From an uncultured Selenomonadales bacterium (GTDB lineage: Bacteria; Bacillota; Negativicutes; Selenomonadales; Selenomonadaceae), in contig CAMHCS010000002.1 in NCBI GenBank assembly GCA_946183785.1, positions 62,001 to 126,000 of the forward strand: DNA of 64,000 bases, given 5' to 3'. The position numbers and the translations under genes were made by a program. The notes below the pieces were generated by a model, which was given only the letters and a program-made list of their open reading frames with translations, did no database searches and had not been told where the DNA came from. Position 1 is the first letter of the stretch, and each line of letters starts with the position of its first letter. Positions 44,235-50,659 of this stretch are shown here, piece after piece.

Positions 44235-44768
44235 TCAATAATTTTTCGCTACCTGCTGGAAGTACGCTTTCGGGTGTTCGCAGACCGGGCATTTCTCCGG
44301 GGCTTCCTTCGCCTCGCAGATGTAGCCGCAGTTCAGGCACTGCCAGAGAATCTTGTCGCTCTTCTTGAAGACCTTGTCCTGCTCGATGTTCGCGAGAAGC
44401 AGGTTGTAGCGCGTCTCATGCTCCTTCTCGATTTCGGCGACCTTCTCGAAGAGCATTGCGATTTTTGTGAAGCCTTCCTCTTTCGCCACTTTCGCGAATT
44501 CAGGGTACATGCTGGTCCATTCGTCATGCTCGCCCGCCGCCGCGGCTTTCAGGTTCGCCGCCGTGTCGCCGACGCCTTCGACGAGCTTGAACCAGATTTT
44601 CGCATGCTCCTTCTCGTTGCCCGCAGTTTCCTCGAAGATGCGCGAGATCTGTTCATACCCGTCCTTCTTCGCCTTCGAGGCGTAATAGGTGTACTTGTTG
44701 CGAGCCTGCGACTCCCCGGCAAACGCCGCCCAGAGATTCTTTTCGGTTTTCGAGCCTTTCAGTTCCAT
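44235..44768 (-). CDS. Rubrerythrin
   Basis: 177 residues. N-terminal di-iron four-helix bundle ([19 protein letters not shown] with E-x-x-[30 protein letters not shown]) and a C-terminal rubredoxin-like domain with CLNCGY and CPVC ligands. It reduces hydrogen peroxide in anaerobes. ATG 44768 follows AAAGGAG, and the upstream frame is not needed. A good promoter lies at 44843-44871. Confidence 0.95.
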   Translation of the reverse strand: MELKGSKTEKNLWAAFAGESQARNKYTYYASKAKKDGYEQISRIFEETAGNEKEHAKIWFKLVEGVGDTAANLKAAAAGEHDEWTSMYPEFAKVAKEEGFTKIAMLFEKVAEIEKEHETRYNLLLANIEQDKVFKKSDKILWQCLNCGYICEAKEAPEKCPVCEHPKAYFQQVAKNY

Positions 44769-44842
44769 AACACTTTTCTCCTTTCTCTCCCGCCGTTCCT
44801 GCAGAGGGAGAAGCAAACCTGAACTCCTGAGATACTATTAAT

Positions 44843-44871
44843 ATTATAAAAAAATTCCGTCAATCTGACAA
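44843..44871 (-). promoter_or_regulatory. Promoter of the rubrerythrin gene
   Basis: On the minus strand TTGTCA (44871-44866), a 17-bp spacer and TATAAT (44848-44843), 75 bp before the ATG. AT-rich surroundings support it. Confidence 0.7.
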
Positions 44872-44943
44872 GGATTTTTATCGCAGGCGGCGAATAACAT
44901 CTTTGGAAAAAGTTCCATAGATTTTACACGAAGGAGGATTGCC

Positions 44944-45768
44944 ATGAGAGGAAAAACGGCTCTTGGGCTCGCTTTGGCGCTGGCCGCCTGCCTTGTCAGC
45001 GAAGCGGCGGAGGCGGCGACGCCGGAAGAGCAGATCGACTTCATTCTCAACATGCCAATCACCCACGGCGACAGTCTGGAAATGCGGCTGCGCGAGTCGG
45101 GAGATTTCGCAGTTACGGACCTCGACGGGAACGGACGGCTGGAGCTCCTGTTCCTGCTTGAGAGCCGAAACGGCGTGCCGGCGGAAGCGACGGAGACGGA
45201 CGACAAGAATGTACGCTCCGCCTGGGAATGCATTGCCTCCATTCCGGTATCCCGGAAGCTGTATGGTTACGAGGTCAGCAAGAACTGCAAACGCCTCAAT
45301 CCCCTCTCTGTCGTATTCACGGACGACGAGATCGACCCGAATCTCAAATACCTGAACGGCGCATACCGGGATAGAAAGCGCAATATCACCTATTATGACG
45401 TCTCGACGCTGACCCGGGTCGGCGTCGCCGGATACCGCGTTTCGATTCAGAGCGTCTCGCTGCAAAATGGCGGTTTGCAGATCCAGACCCTTGCCTCCGA
45501 ATACGGGAACTACGGAATATACCATGAACAGGGTACGCCGGAAGCCGTTTTCGACCACGCCGAGGACCGCTACGGAAACCTTTTGAACCGGGAGTCTCTT
45601 CTGTCCGTCGCCGCGAATTACGCGGCGGGCTGCGAGGAACGTTTCAAGGCGCGTATTCGATGGCACCCGGTACAGGCGCTGCGCGAGTCGAAAAACCAAC
45701 CGGACGGCATGAAGCCGTTAATGCTCGATTCGTGGCAGGGCTTTGTACTGGAACCGTCAAAACCGTAA
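44944..45768 (+). CDS. Secreted protein with a DLDGNGRLEL motif
   Basis: 274 residues. A signal peptide is clear (MRGKTALGLALALAACLVSEAAEA, cleaved near AEA-AT). The mature N-terminus has TPEEQIDFILNM and FAVTDLDGNGRLELLFL, an EF-hand/FG-GAP-like calcium-binding loop (D-x-D-x-N-G). The rest is beta-rich with no recognised domain. The protein at 53399-54157 has the same arrangement (signal peptide, TPDRQIEIL, ITDLDRNGRLEVL), so they form a small family. AAGGAGG precedes ATG 44944. Function unknown; it lies between two rubrerythrin genes. Confidence 0.72.
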   Translation: MRGKTALGLALALAACLVSEAAEAATPEEQIDFILNMPITHGDSLEMRLRESGDFAVTDLDGNGRLELLFLLESRNGVPAEATETDDKNVRSAWECIASIPVSRKLYGYEVSKNCKRLNPLSVVFTDDEIDPNLKYLNGAYRDRKRNITYYDVSTLTRVGVAGYRVSIQSVSLQNGGLQIQTLASEYGNYGIYHEQGTPEAVFDHAEDRYGNLLNRESLLSVAANYAAGCEERFKARIRWHPVQALRESKNQPDGMKPLMLDSWQGFVLEPSKP

Positions 45769-45792
45769 AAATATAAAAGGGAGGAATACAAA

Positions 45793-46365
45793 ATGGACGA
45801 GAAAAAGGCACTGGAGGAAATGAAGCGGCTCAAGGGCACGGAGACAGAGAAGAACCTGGCGGCGGCCTTTGCCGGCGAGTCTCAGGCCCACGTCAAGTAC
45901 ACGTTCTTCGCGCGGGAAGCGGAAAAGAATCCAAAAATGGCGCGGCAGATTGCCGACGTACTCGACGAGACAGCGGCGCAGGAGCGCGCCCACGCGAAAA
46001 TCTGGTTCTGGCTCCTCGGCGGCCTGACGCAGCCCACGGCCGAACATCTGAAAATGGCGGCGGAAGGTGAGAACGAGGAATGGACCAGCATGTACCCCGG
46101 ATTCGCGAAAAAGGCGAAGGAGGAGGGGTTCGAGCAGATCGCCTATCTCTTCGAACGCGTCGCCGAGATCGAGAAGCGCCACGAGAAGCAATACCGCCTG
46201 ATGCTGGCGAACGTCGAAAACGAGCGTCTCTTCAAGCGCGGCGAGAAGAAGCTCTGGATGTGCGCGAACTGCGGCTTCATCGCCGAATCGGTGGAAGCTC
46301 CACAGGAGTGTCCGGTCTGCGGCCATCCGCAGTCGTTCTTCGCGATCAGACAGGAGATGGAGTAA
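45793..46365 (+). CDS. Rubrerythrin, second copy
   Basis: 190 residues. Di-iron bundle ([46 protein letters not shown]) plus a rubredoxin-like C-terminus (CANCGF, CPVCGHP). It resembles the minus-strand copy at 44235, so the two flank the secreted-protein gene as an inverted pair. GGGAGG lies before ATG 45793. It is 25 bp after the secreted-protein gene and probably co-transcribed with it. Confidence 0.95.
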   Translation: MDEKKALEEMKRLKGTETEKNLAAAFAGESQAHVKYTFFAREAEKNPKMARQIADVLDETAAQERAHAKIWFWLLGGLTQPTAEHLKMAAEGENEEWTSMYPGFAKKAKEEGFEQIAYLFERVAEIEKRHEKQYRLMLANVENERLFKRGEKKLWMCANCGFIAESVEAPQECPVCGHPQSFFAIRQEME

Positions 46366-46382
46366 CGTTTTGAATGACAAAC

Positions 46383-46421
46383 GAGGCGTCGCCGGATTTT
46401 TCACGGCGACGCCTCATTTTG
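46383..46421. terminator. Bidirectional terminator
   Basis: A perfect 12-bp stem GAGGCGTCGCCG / CGGCGACGCCTC with a 9-nt loop, followed by ATTTTGT. It separates the plus-strand rubrerythrin from the convergent regulator gene. Confidence 0.85.
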
Positions 46422-46437
46422 TCTTCACTACCGGTTA

Positions 46438-48294
46438 TTACGACTGCGCCCAGAGCCTTTGGAAATTTTCAAGCTGGGCGATGACGTAGCCGGTTATATT
46501 TTTCCAAAGCCCCGGCTGCGAAGCAAGAATATTGTACATGGCGGTCTTGGGAACGGCCAGGATCGCGGCACGCTCGGACAAGACTTCGATGGAAATTTCC
46601 GCCTTGCGCGCTTCGAGCAGCGCGCCCTCGTTCAGCCACGCGCCTTCCTTTACGATATTTAACGTGCGGTACCAGCCTTCGCCGTCCTTGATGCTCCTGA
46701 CCAGCTTGCCTTCGACGACGAAAAGCAGGTTCTCGTCCATATCCTCGATACGGTCGCCCTCGAAATAGGTCTGGAGCGTCGCCGCCTGCGTAAAGAGCTG
46801 CGTCGTCCCGGCTTCCGCGCCCTGCAGAAGGAAAATGAACGACGCCGCGTTTTGCAGCCGCGCCCGCTCTTCTTCTTTGTACGCCGCCTGGATGCGTTTC
46901 TCGGCGAGCAGCCTCTCGCGAAGATTCCCTTGGAATACGTCGAAGGTCGCGTGGCGGTCGGCTATCATACGTTGAAGCGTCAACAGATAGCCTTTCGAGA
47001 GGCGCTCGCCCGTGCCCGGCGCGAAAGAATCCTCGTCATAGAGGAAAATGACGAACGCTCCGTCTTTCTTGTAGCGGAAGTAGAGGCTCAGCTTCATGCT
47101 CTGGGCGTCCCATGAATGCTGAGCGACGACATTGCCGTCCGGGTCGGCCTGCTGCGCAGAATAGGGTTTTTCCTCAGAAAGGAAATCGTTGAAGTCGAGG
47201 AAATGATTGAACGGCTTCCCGTCGGACTCCATGAGCTCGCCGAAGCCCTCCCAATCAAAGCAGGCGTATGGCAGGGAAACAAGCAGCTGCTGGAACTGCC
47301 GCTTCGCCATGTTTCCGATCTGCTCGTTCCCATCGATGGTCTGCCGTGCAGGCACCATGCGGAAAGGACGCCACGCGTCGTCCCCCTGCGCGTTCCTCTC
47401 CGGCACGATCAGGCAGCTGCAAAGATCCCGCAGCTCCCCTTCCGTCGCCAGGTACAGCCCCCAGGCCGTGGTCAGGAAAGACATCATCATCATACGGTTG
47501 CCTTTCGCCTCGGCCATCATATCGGAAAAGAGCCCGCCGGGAATCACGAGGCGGTAGGCCGTTTGCTTGTACGGGTGAGGCGGCACGTTCGCCAGTTCTC
47601 CGGGCAAGGAAGGCTGCCGCGGCGGAGAATCCAAAAGCTCCTTCCAGTAACCGCGCATCCGGGCTTCCATCTGCACGTTGCGATCCAGATGCGGCGTCGC
47701 CGAGCGGCGCACCTCTTTCACCTGCCCCTGCGCCGCATAGAAAATCGCCCGCACATCAAAGCGATCCATGATAATCTGCGCCGCCGTTACCATTACCGCG
47801 TATTCATCCTGCCCCGTATGGAAAACGTAGATCCGAAGCAGTCCGCCTTTTTCGATATTGAAAGGGAACCGGAGCGCCGCCCCCGCCGTTTTTCGCAGGA
47901 CGGCGTTGATATCTTCCGGCTCGCGGCCCTGCAGATTGTAATAAACGACGGGCTCCGAATTCTTCCGCTCCTTTGCCACTACCGCCAACATCCGGTCGCC
48001 CACATTGCAGTAGTTTGTCCGAAGTATGTCCTCCTGCAGGTCCAAGTCCCGTAGGGCGCGATTGAACCGGAGGGGCAAAAGCGTCCCCTTCAGCTTGTAG
48101 AGCGTCTGCGTCATAAAGCTTGGGGAAAGGAAATTTCCGCTGCCGAAAAACCACGACTCATACGGCGTCAACTCGCGGACGTATGCGATTCTGTACGCCG
48201 CATAGCCGCTCTCCGGCTGCGGGCCGTAAACTGCGCAAAGCCGTGCCTGTTCGACCGCCGGGAGTTTGGCGAAACGCACCCTGGTTTCCTGCAT
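46438..48294 (-). CDS. Condensation-domain-like protein fused to a cyclic-nucleotide-binding-like domain
   Basis: 618 residues, no signal peptide or membrane helix. Residues about 40-430 look like the NRPS condensation/CoA-dependent acyltransferase fold (LTPYESWFFGSG, LQEDILRTNYCN, then AAQIIMD). At the catalytic HHxxxDG site the sequence is A172-Q173-IIM-D177-R178, so both histidines are lost. Residues about 465-615 resemble a CRP-type cNMP-binding domain (TYFEGDRIEDMDENLLFVVEGKL, LNIVKEGAWLNEGALL, SERAAILAVP) without a DNA-binding helix-turn-helix. It starts 2 bp after an RsbW-like kinase gene in one operon with a STAS protein, so it is probably the output or a regulator of that partner switch. 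Function unknown. Confidence 0.68.
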   Translation of the reverse strand: MQETRVRFAKLPAVEQARLCAVYGPQPESGYAAYRIAYVRELTPYESWFFGSGNFLSPSFMTQTLYKLKGTLLPLRFNRALRDLDLQEDILRTNYCNVGDRMLAVVAKERKNSEPVVYYNLQGREPEDINAVLRKTAGAALRFPFNIEKGGLLRIYVFHTGQDEYAVMVTAAQIIMDRFDVRAIFYAAQGQVKEVRRSATPHLDRNVQMEARMRGYWKELLDSPPRQPSLPGELANVPPHPYKQTAYRLVIPGGLFSDMMAEAKGNRMMMMSFLTTAWGLYLATEGELRDLCSCLIVPERNAQGDDAWRPFRMVPARQTIDGNEQIGNMAKRQFQQLLVSLPYACFDWEGFGELMESDGKPFNHFLDFNDFLSEEKPYSAQQADPDGNVVAQHSWDAQSMKLSLYFRYKKDGAFVIFLYDEDSFAPGTGERLSKGYLLTLQRMIADRHATFDVFQGNLRERLLAEKRIQAAYKEEERARLQNAASFIFLLQGAEAGTTQLFTQAATLQTYFEGDRIEDMDENLLFVVEGKLVRSIKDGEGWYRTLNIVKEGAWLNEGALLEARKAEISIEVLSERAAILAVPKTAMYNILASQPGLWKNITGYVIAQLENFQRLWAQS

Positions 48295-48296
48295 AG

Positions 48297-48719
48297 CTAT
48301 TCTCCTTTCCCAATCAGCACGCGGACGGTCAGGATATTTTGTTCACCCTCATAATTGTAATGCGCCTCGTCCACGATCTTCTTCACGAGGAACACGCCGA
48401 GCCCGCCGATGGGGCGCTCGTCGATCGACAATGTCAGGTCGGGGTCGGGCTTCTGCAGCGGATCGTAGGGAGCGCCGCTGTCGATGAACGTCAGCGTAAG
48501 TCCCTCCGGCCCTTCACCGCCGCTCCGGCGGATCGTGGCGAAGCCGCCCGGCTCCGAATAGGCGTAGCTCGCAATATTGACAAATATTTCTTCCGTTACC
48601 AGCTCAATGTGCATGCGATCGCGCATCGGGCATTGGTCCGTCAACGTCCCGGTCACGAACTCGATGACTGCCGGCAGCTTTTCCACCTTCGCCTCGACGC
48701 GAAGTTCTTCCGTCTTCAT
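48297..48719 (-). CDS. RsbW/SpoIIAB-like anti-sigma-type ATP-binding kinase
   Basis: 140 residues of the HATPase_c_2 family. N box VTEEIFVNIASYAY (N48), G1 box TFIDSGAPYDP, G2 box GGLGVFLVKKIVD. Such proteins bind a partner or phosphorylate a STAS protein on serine, depending on ATP/ADP. It overlaps the STAS gene by 4 nt, the usual arrangement of a partner-switching pair. No sigma factor gene is next to it. Confidence 0.88.
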   Translation of the reverse strand: MKTEELRVEAKVEKLPAVIEFVTGTLTDQCPMRDRMHIELVTEEIFVNIASYAYSEPGGFATIRRSGGEGPEGLTLTFIDSGAPYDPLQKPDPDLTLSIDERPIGGLGVFLVKKIVDEAHYNYEGEQNILTVRVLIGKGE

Positions 48720-49015
48720 TTCTCGATGGACAGGAGATCGTCGAAGCCTGTCATCGAAAGGACCTCCATCACGGCCTCCTGCACATGGCGCATCGTCATG
48801 CTCCCCTGTTTGTTCATACGCTTCTGCGCCATCAGAAACGTGCGGAGTCCCGACGAAGCCACATATTCAAGTGCGGAGCAATCGAGCGTCAGCGCCGTCA
48901 CGCCGTCCAGCGAAGCGTTCAATTCTTTCTCGAAATCAACGGCGGCCACTGTATCCAGCCGCCCCGAAAGGAACATCGTCAAGGACGTCCCGTTTAGCTC
49001 TTTTTTTATCTCCAT
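48716..49015 (-). CDS. STAS-domain anti-sigma factor antagonist
   Basis: 99 residues, SpoIIAA/RsbV-like STAS fold. The phosphorylation loop is EYVASSGLRTFL, with Ser54/Ser55 at the normal position. When unphosphorylated it would bind the RsbW-like kinase and release that kinase's partner. The SpoIIE-type phosphatase at 50660-52828 is a good candidate to remove the phosphate. First gene of a three-gene operon; AAGGGGG precedes the ATG. Confidence 0.9.
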   Translation of the reverse strand: MEIKKELNGTSLTMFLSGRLDTVAAVDFEKELNASLDGVTALTLDCSALEYVASSGLRTFLMAQKRMNKQGSMTMRHVQEAVMEVLSMTGFDDLLSIEK

Positions 49016-49048
49016 GATGTTTCCCCCTTGAAATATTCTACGATACCT

Positions 49049-49077
49049 ATAATAAGACAGAATTTTGTTTCACGCAA
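49049..49077 (-). promoter_or_regulatory. Promoter of the STAS operon
   Basis: On the minus strand TTGCGT (49077-49072), a 17-bp spacer and TATTAT (49054-49049), 34 bp before the ATG. The -35 is weak. Confidence 0.45.
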
Positions 49078-49106
49078 TAGGCAGAGGGAAAGATATTCCC
49101 AACAAA

Positions 49107-49150
49107 AAGGAGCCGTGCAAAAGCGATACGTTGCTTATACACGGCTCCTT
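49107..49150 (-). terminator. Terminator of the GNAT gene
   Basis: A perfect 11-bp stem AAGGAGCCGTG / CACGGCTCCTT; on the minus strand it continues into a TTTTT run. It isolates the STAS operon from the GNAT transcript. Confidence 0.85.
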
Positions 49151-49159
49151 CTCCGTTAT

Positions 49160-49801
49160 TTACTTTTCGAAAATTTGCCCGGGCAGCACCCGCTTCTCTT
49201 TCGGGGGAAATGTCCGTTCATACCGCTCGAACGCGTCGGGCTCTGCCTCCGCCGCGAAGTAGCAGGCAGGCGTAGCATATTCGCCCCGCACCGAATCCAG
49301 AGCGCCGGGAACCAGCTCTCTGCCCAGGAAGAAGGAATCGTCGGCGCCCTCCGGCAGGCCGTGATAACGGACGCCAAGGGACGACGCAGCCACGAAGCCG
49401 CTCTTGCCGTAAAAGTCGATATTGCCCTCGAAGCAGACGGCCTTCGCGCCATACTCCGCCGCCTTTCCCAGCGAATAATCGAGGAGCCGCTTGCCGTAGC
49501 CCTGCCGCTTCCACTCGGGCGCAATACAAAAAGGCCCCATCGTCAGAATCGGAAACGATGCGCCGCTGTCGCAGCGGATTTCCGCCTTCACGAACACGTT
49601 CTGGCCGATAATCCGCCCGTCCTTTTCCATCACGAAGTCCAGCTCCGGCACGAATGCCCCGTTACCCCGCAGGCACTTCAAGACAAAATGCTCCAGGCAG
49701 CCGGGACGGTACACGTTCCAAAAGCTCTCGCGGACAAGATTCTCCACAGCCCGATAGTCCGCAGGCGTCTCCCTGCGAATGATATAATCATGGTTATTCA
49801 T
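49160..49801 (-). CDS. GNAT-family N-acetyltransferase
   Basis: 213 residues. The acetyl-CoA-binding motif A is ILTMGPFCIAPEWKRQGYGK (V/I-x-P-x-x-R/Q-x-x-G-x-G/A). RRETPADYRAVENLV is the usual N-terminus, and AVCFEGNIDFYGKSGF is motif B. The substrate is unknown (small molecule or protein amine). AGGAGG lies 8 nt before ATG 49801. The likely promoter at 49993-50022 implies a leader of about 185 nt containing hairpins. Confidence 0.88.
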   Translation of the reverse strand: MNNHDYIIRRETPADYRAVENLVRESFWNVYRPGCLEHFVLKCLRGNGAFVPELDFVMEKDGRIIGQNVFVKAEIRCDSGASFPILTMGPFCIAPEWKRQGYGKRLLDYSLGKAAEYGAKAVCFEGNIDFYGKSGFVAASSLGVRYHGLPEGADDSFFLGRELVPGALDSVRGEYATPACYFAAEAEPDAFERYERTFPPKEKRVLPGQIFEK

Positions 49802-49992
49802 TTGTTTTGCCTCCTCATATTGCCAATCTGAAACCGCAATATGGCGGAAGGCTCGCAGACTATCCCGTAAGCCTCCCGCTTACAGTACAATCTCCGTCGT
49901 GAAAAGTACGTCCTTCAAAAAGCATACTCCTTAAAAAATGATTCAATCCCGTCCTCCCGGAGGGAAGACGCGGAACAATATCTTTCGTTGGG

Positions 49993-50022
49993 ATTATACC
50001 CTCAATGTATTTCTTTCGTCAA
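49993..50022 (-). promoter_or_regulatory. Promoter and structured leader of the GNAT gene
   Basis: On the minus strand TTGACG (50022-50017), an 18-bp spacer and TATAAT (49998-49993). The transcript would have a 5' leader (about 49802-49985) with two perfect small hairpins, GTAAGC-CTCCC-GCTTAC (49868-49884) and CCTCCCGGAGG (49951-49961). I see no known riboswitch. The rest of the 311-bp gap 49802-50112 holds only this leader and the relB promoter. Confidence 0.55.
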
Positions 50023-50062
50023 CTTCAATTCAGCTCAATTCATCTCTTTTGTCTTTTTTGTA

Positions 50063-50091
50063 TTGACAAATTTATACATACTCATTATGAT
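50063..50091 (+). promoter_or_regulatory. Promoter of the relB-yafQ module
   Basis: Perfect TTGACA (50063-50068), 17-bp spacer, TATGAT (50086-50091), 21 bp before ATG 50113. AAGGAG is the ribosome-binding site. Confidence 0.75.
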
Positions 50092-50112
50092 TGCAATAAG
50101 GAGTGATGTAAA

Positions 50113-50382
50113 ATGGCAACCGCAACCCTGCAAGTGCGTATTGACGCCGACCTGAAGCAGGAAGCAGAAACCGCACTGAAAAGCATGGGACTTTCCATGT
50201 CCACAGCGATTCATCTGTTCTGCCGCCAAGTGGTCAATCATGGCCGCATTCCCTTCGATATCATCGCGCCGCCGCGTCTGAACGAAGAAACGCGGCTTTC
50301 GATGGATGACACGCTGAACGGAAAAAATCTCAGCCGCAAATTTTCTTCCGTCGATGAAATGTGGGAAGACTTGAATGCTTAA
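50113..50382 (+). CDS. RelB/DinJ-family antitoxin
   Basis: 89 residues. The N-terminal TATLQVRIDADLKQEAETALKSMGLSM... shows the ribbon-helix-helix of DinJ/RelB (LQVRIDADLK, MGLSMSTAIHLF). The C-terminus is the toxin-binding arm (SVDEMWEDL). It overlaps the YafQ-type toxin by 8 nt and should autorepress the promoter at 50063. Confidence 0.92.
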   Translation: MATATLQVRIDADLKQEAETALKSMGLSMSTAIHLFCRQVVNHGRIPFDIIAPPRLNEETRLSMDDTLNGKNLSRKFSSVDEMWEDLNA

Positions 50383-50650
50383 GGTTCGCTATTCCACCCA
50401 ATTCAAGAAGGATTTCAAACTCGCGAAGAAACGCGGTCTTCCATTGCAAGAACTGAAGGATCTCCTTGAGACTCTGGCCGCTGAAAAACCTTTGGATGAA
50501 AAATTCTGCGATCACCCGCTTAAAGGGAAGTATGCCTCTTTCCGTGAATGTCATATTCGCCCGGATTGGCTTCTGATATATAGAATCAACCATGGCGAAT
50601 TGATTTTAGTCGCCCAACGCACGGGAACGCATAGTGATTTGCTGGAATAA
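50375..50650 (+). CDS. YafQ-family mRNA interferase toxin
   Basis: 91 residues. It keeps the YafQ catalytic set: H47 in CDHPLKG, H60 in REC-H-IRPDW, D64 and W65 in PDWLLIY, R82 and H86 in RTGTHSDLL (the usual terminal Phe is Leu90). YafQ cleaves mRNA in the ribosome A site. It converges with the phosphatase gene, leaving 9 bp. Confidence 0.92.
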   Translation: MLKVRYSTQFKKDFKLAKKRGLPLQELKDLLETLAAEKPLDEKFCDHPLKGKYASFRECHIRPDWLLIYRINHGELILVAQRTGTHSDLLE

Positions 50651-50659
50651 AAGGATTTT

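Noticed and set aside
49802..49985. T-box or known riboswitch in the GNAT leader
   Set aside because: No T-box sequence (TGG-AACC-GCG type) or other known aptamer core could be found, only simple hairpins.
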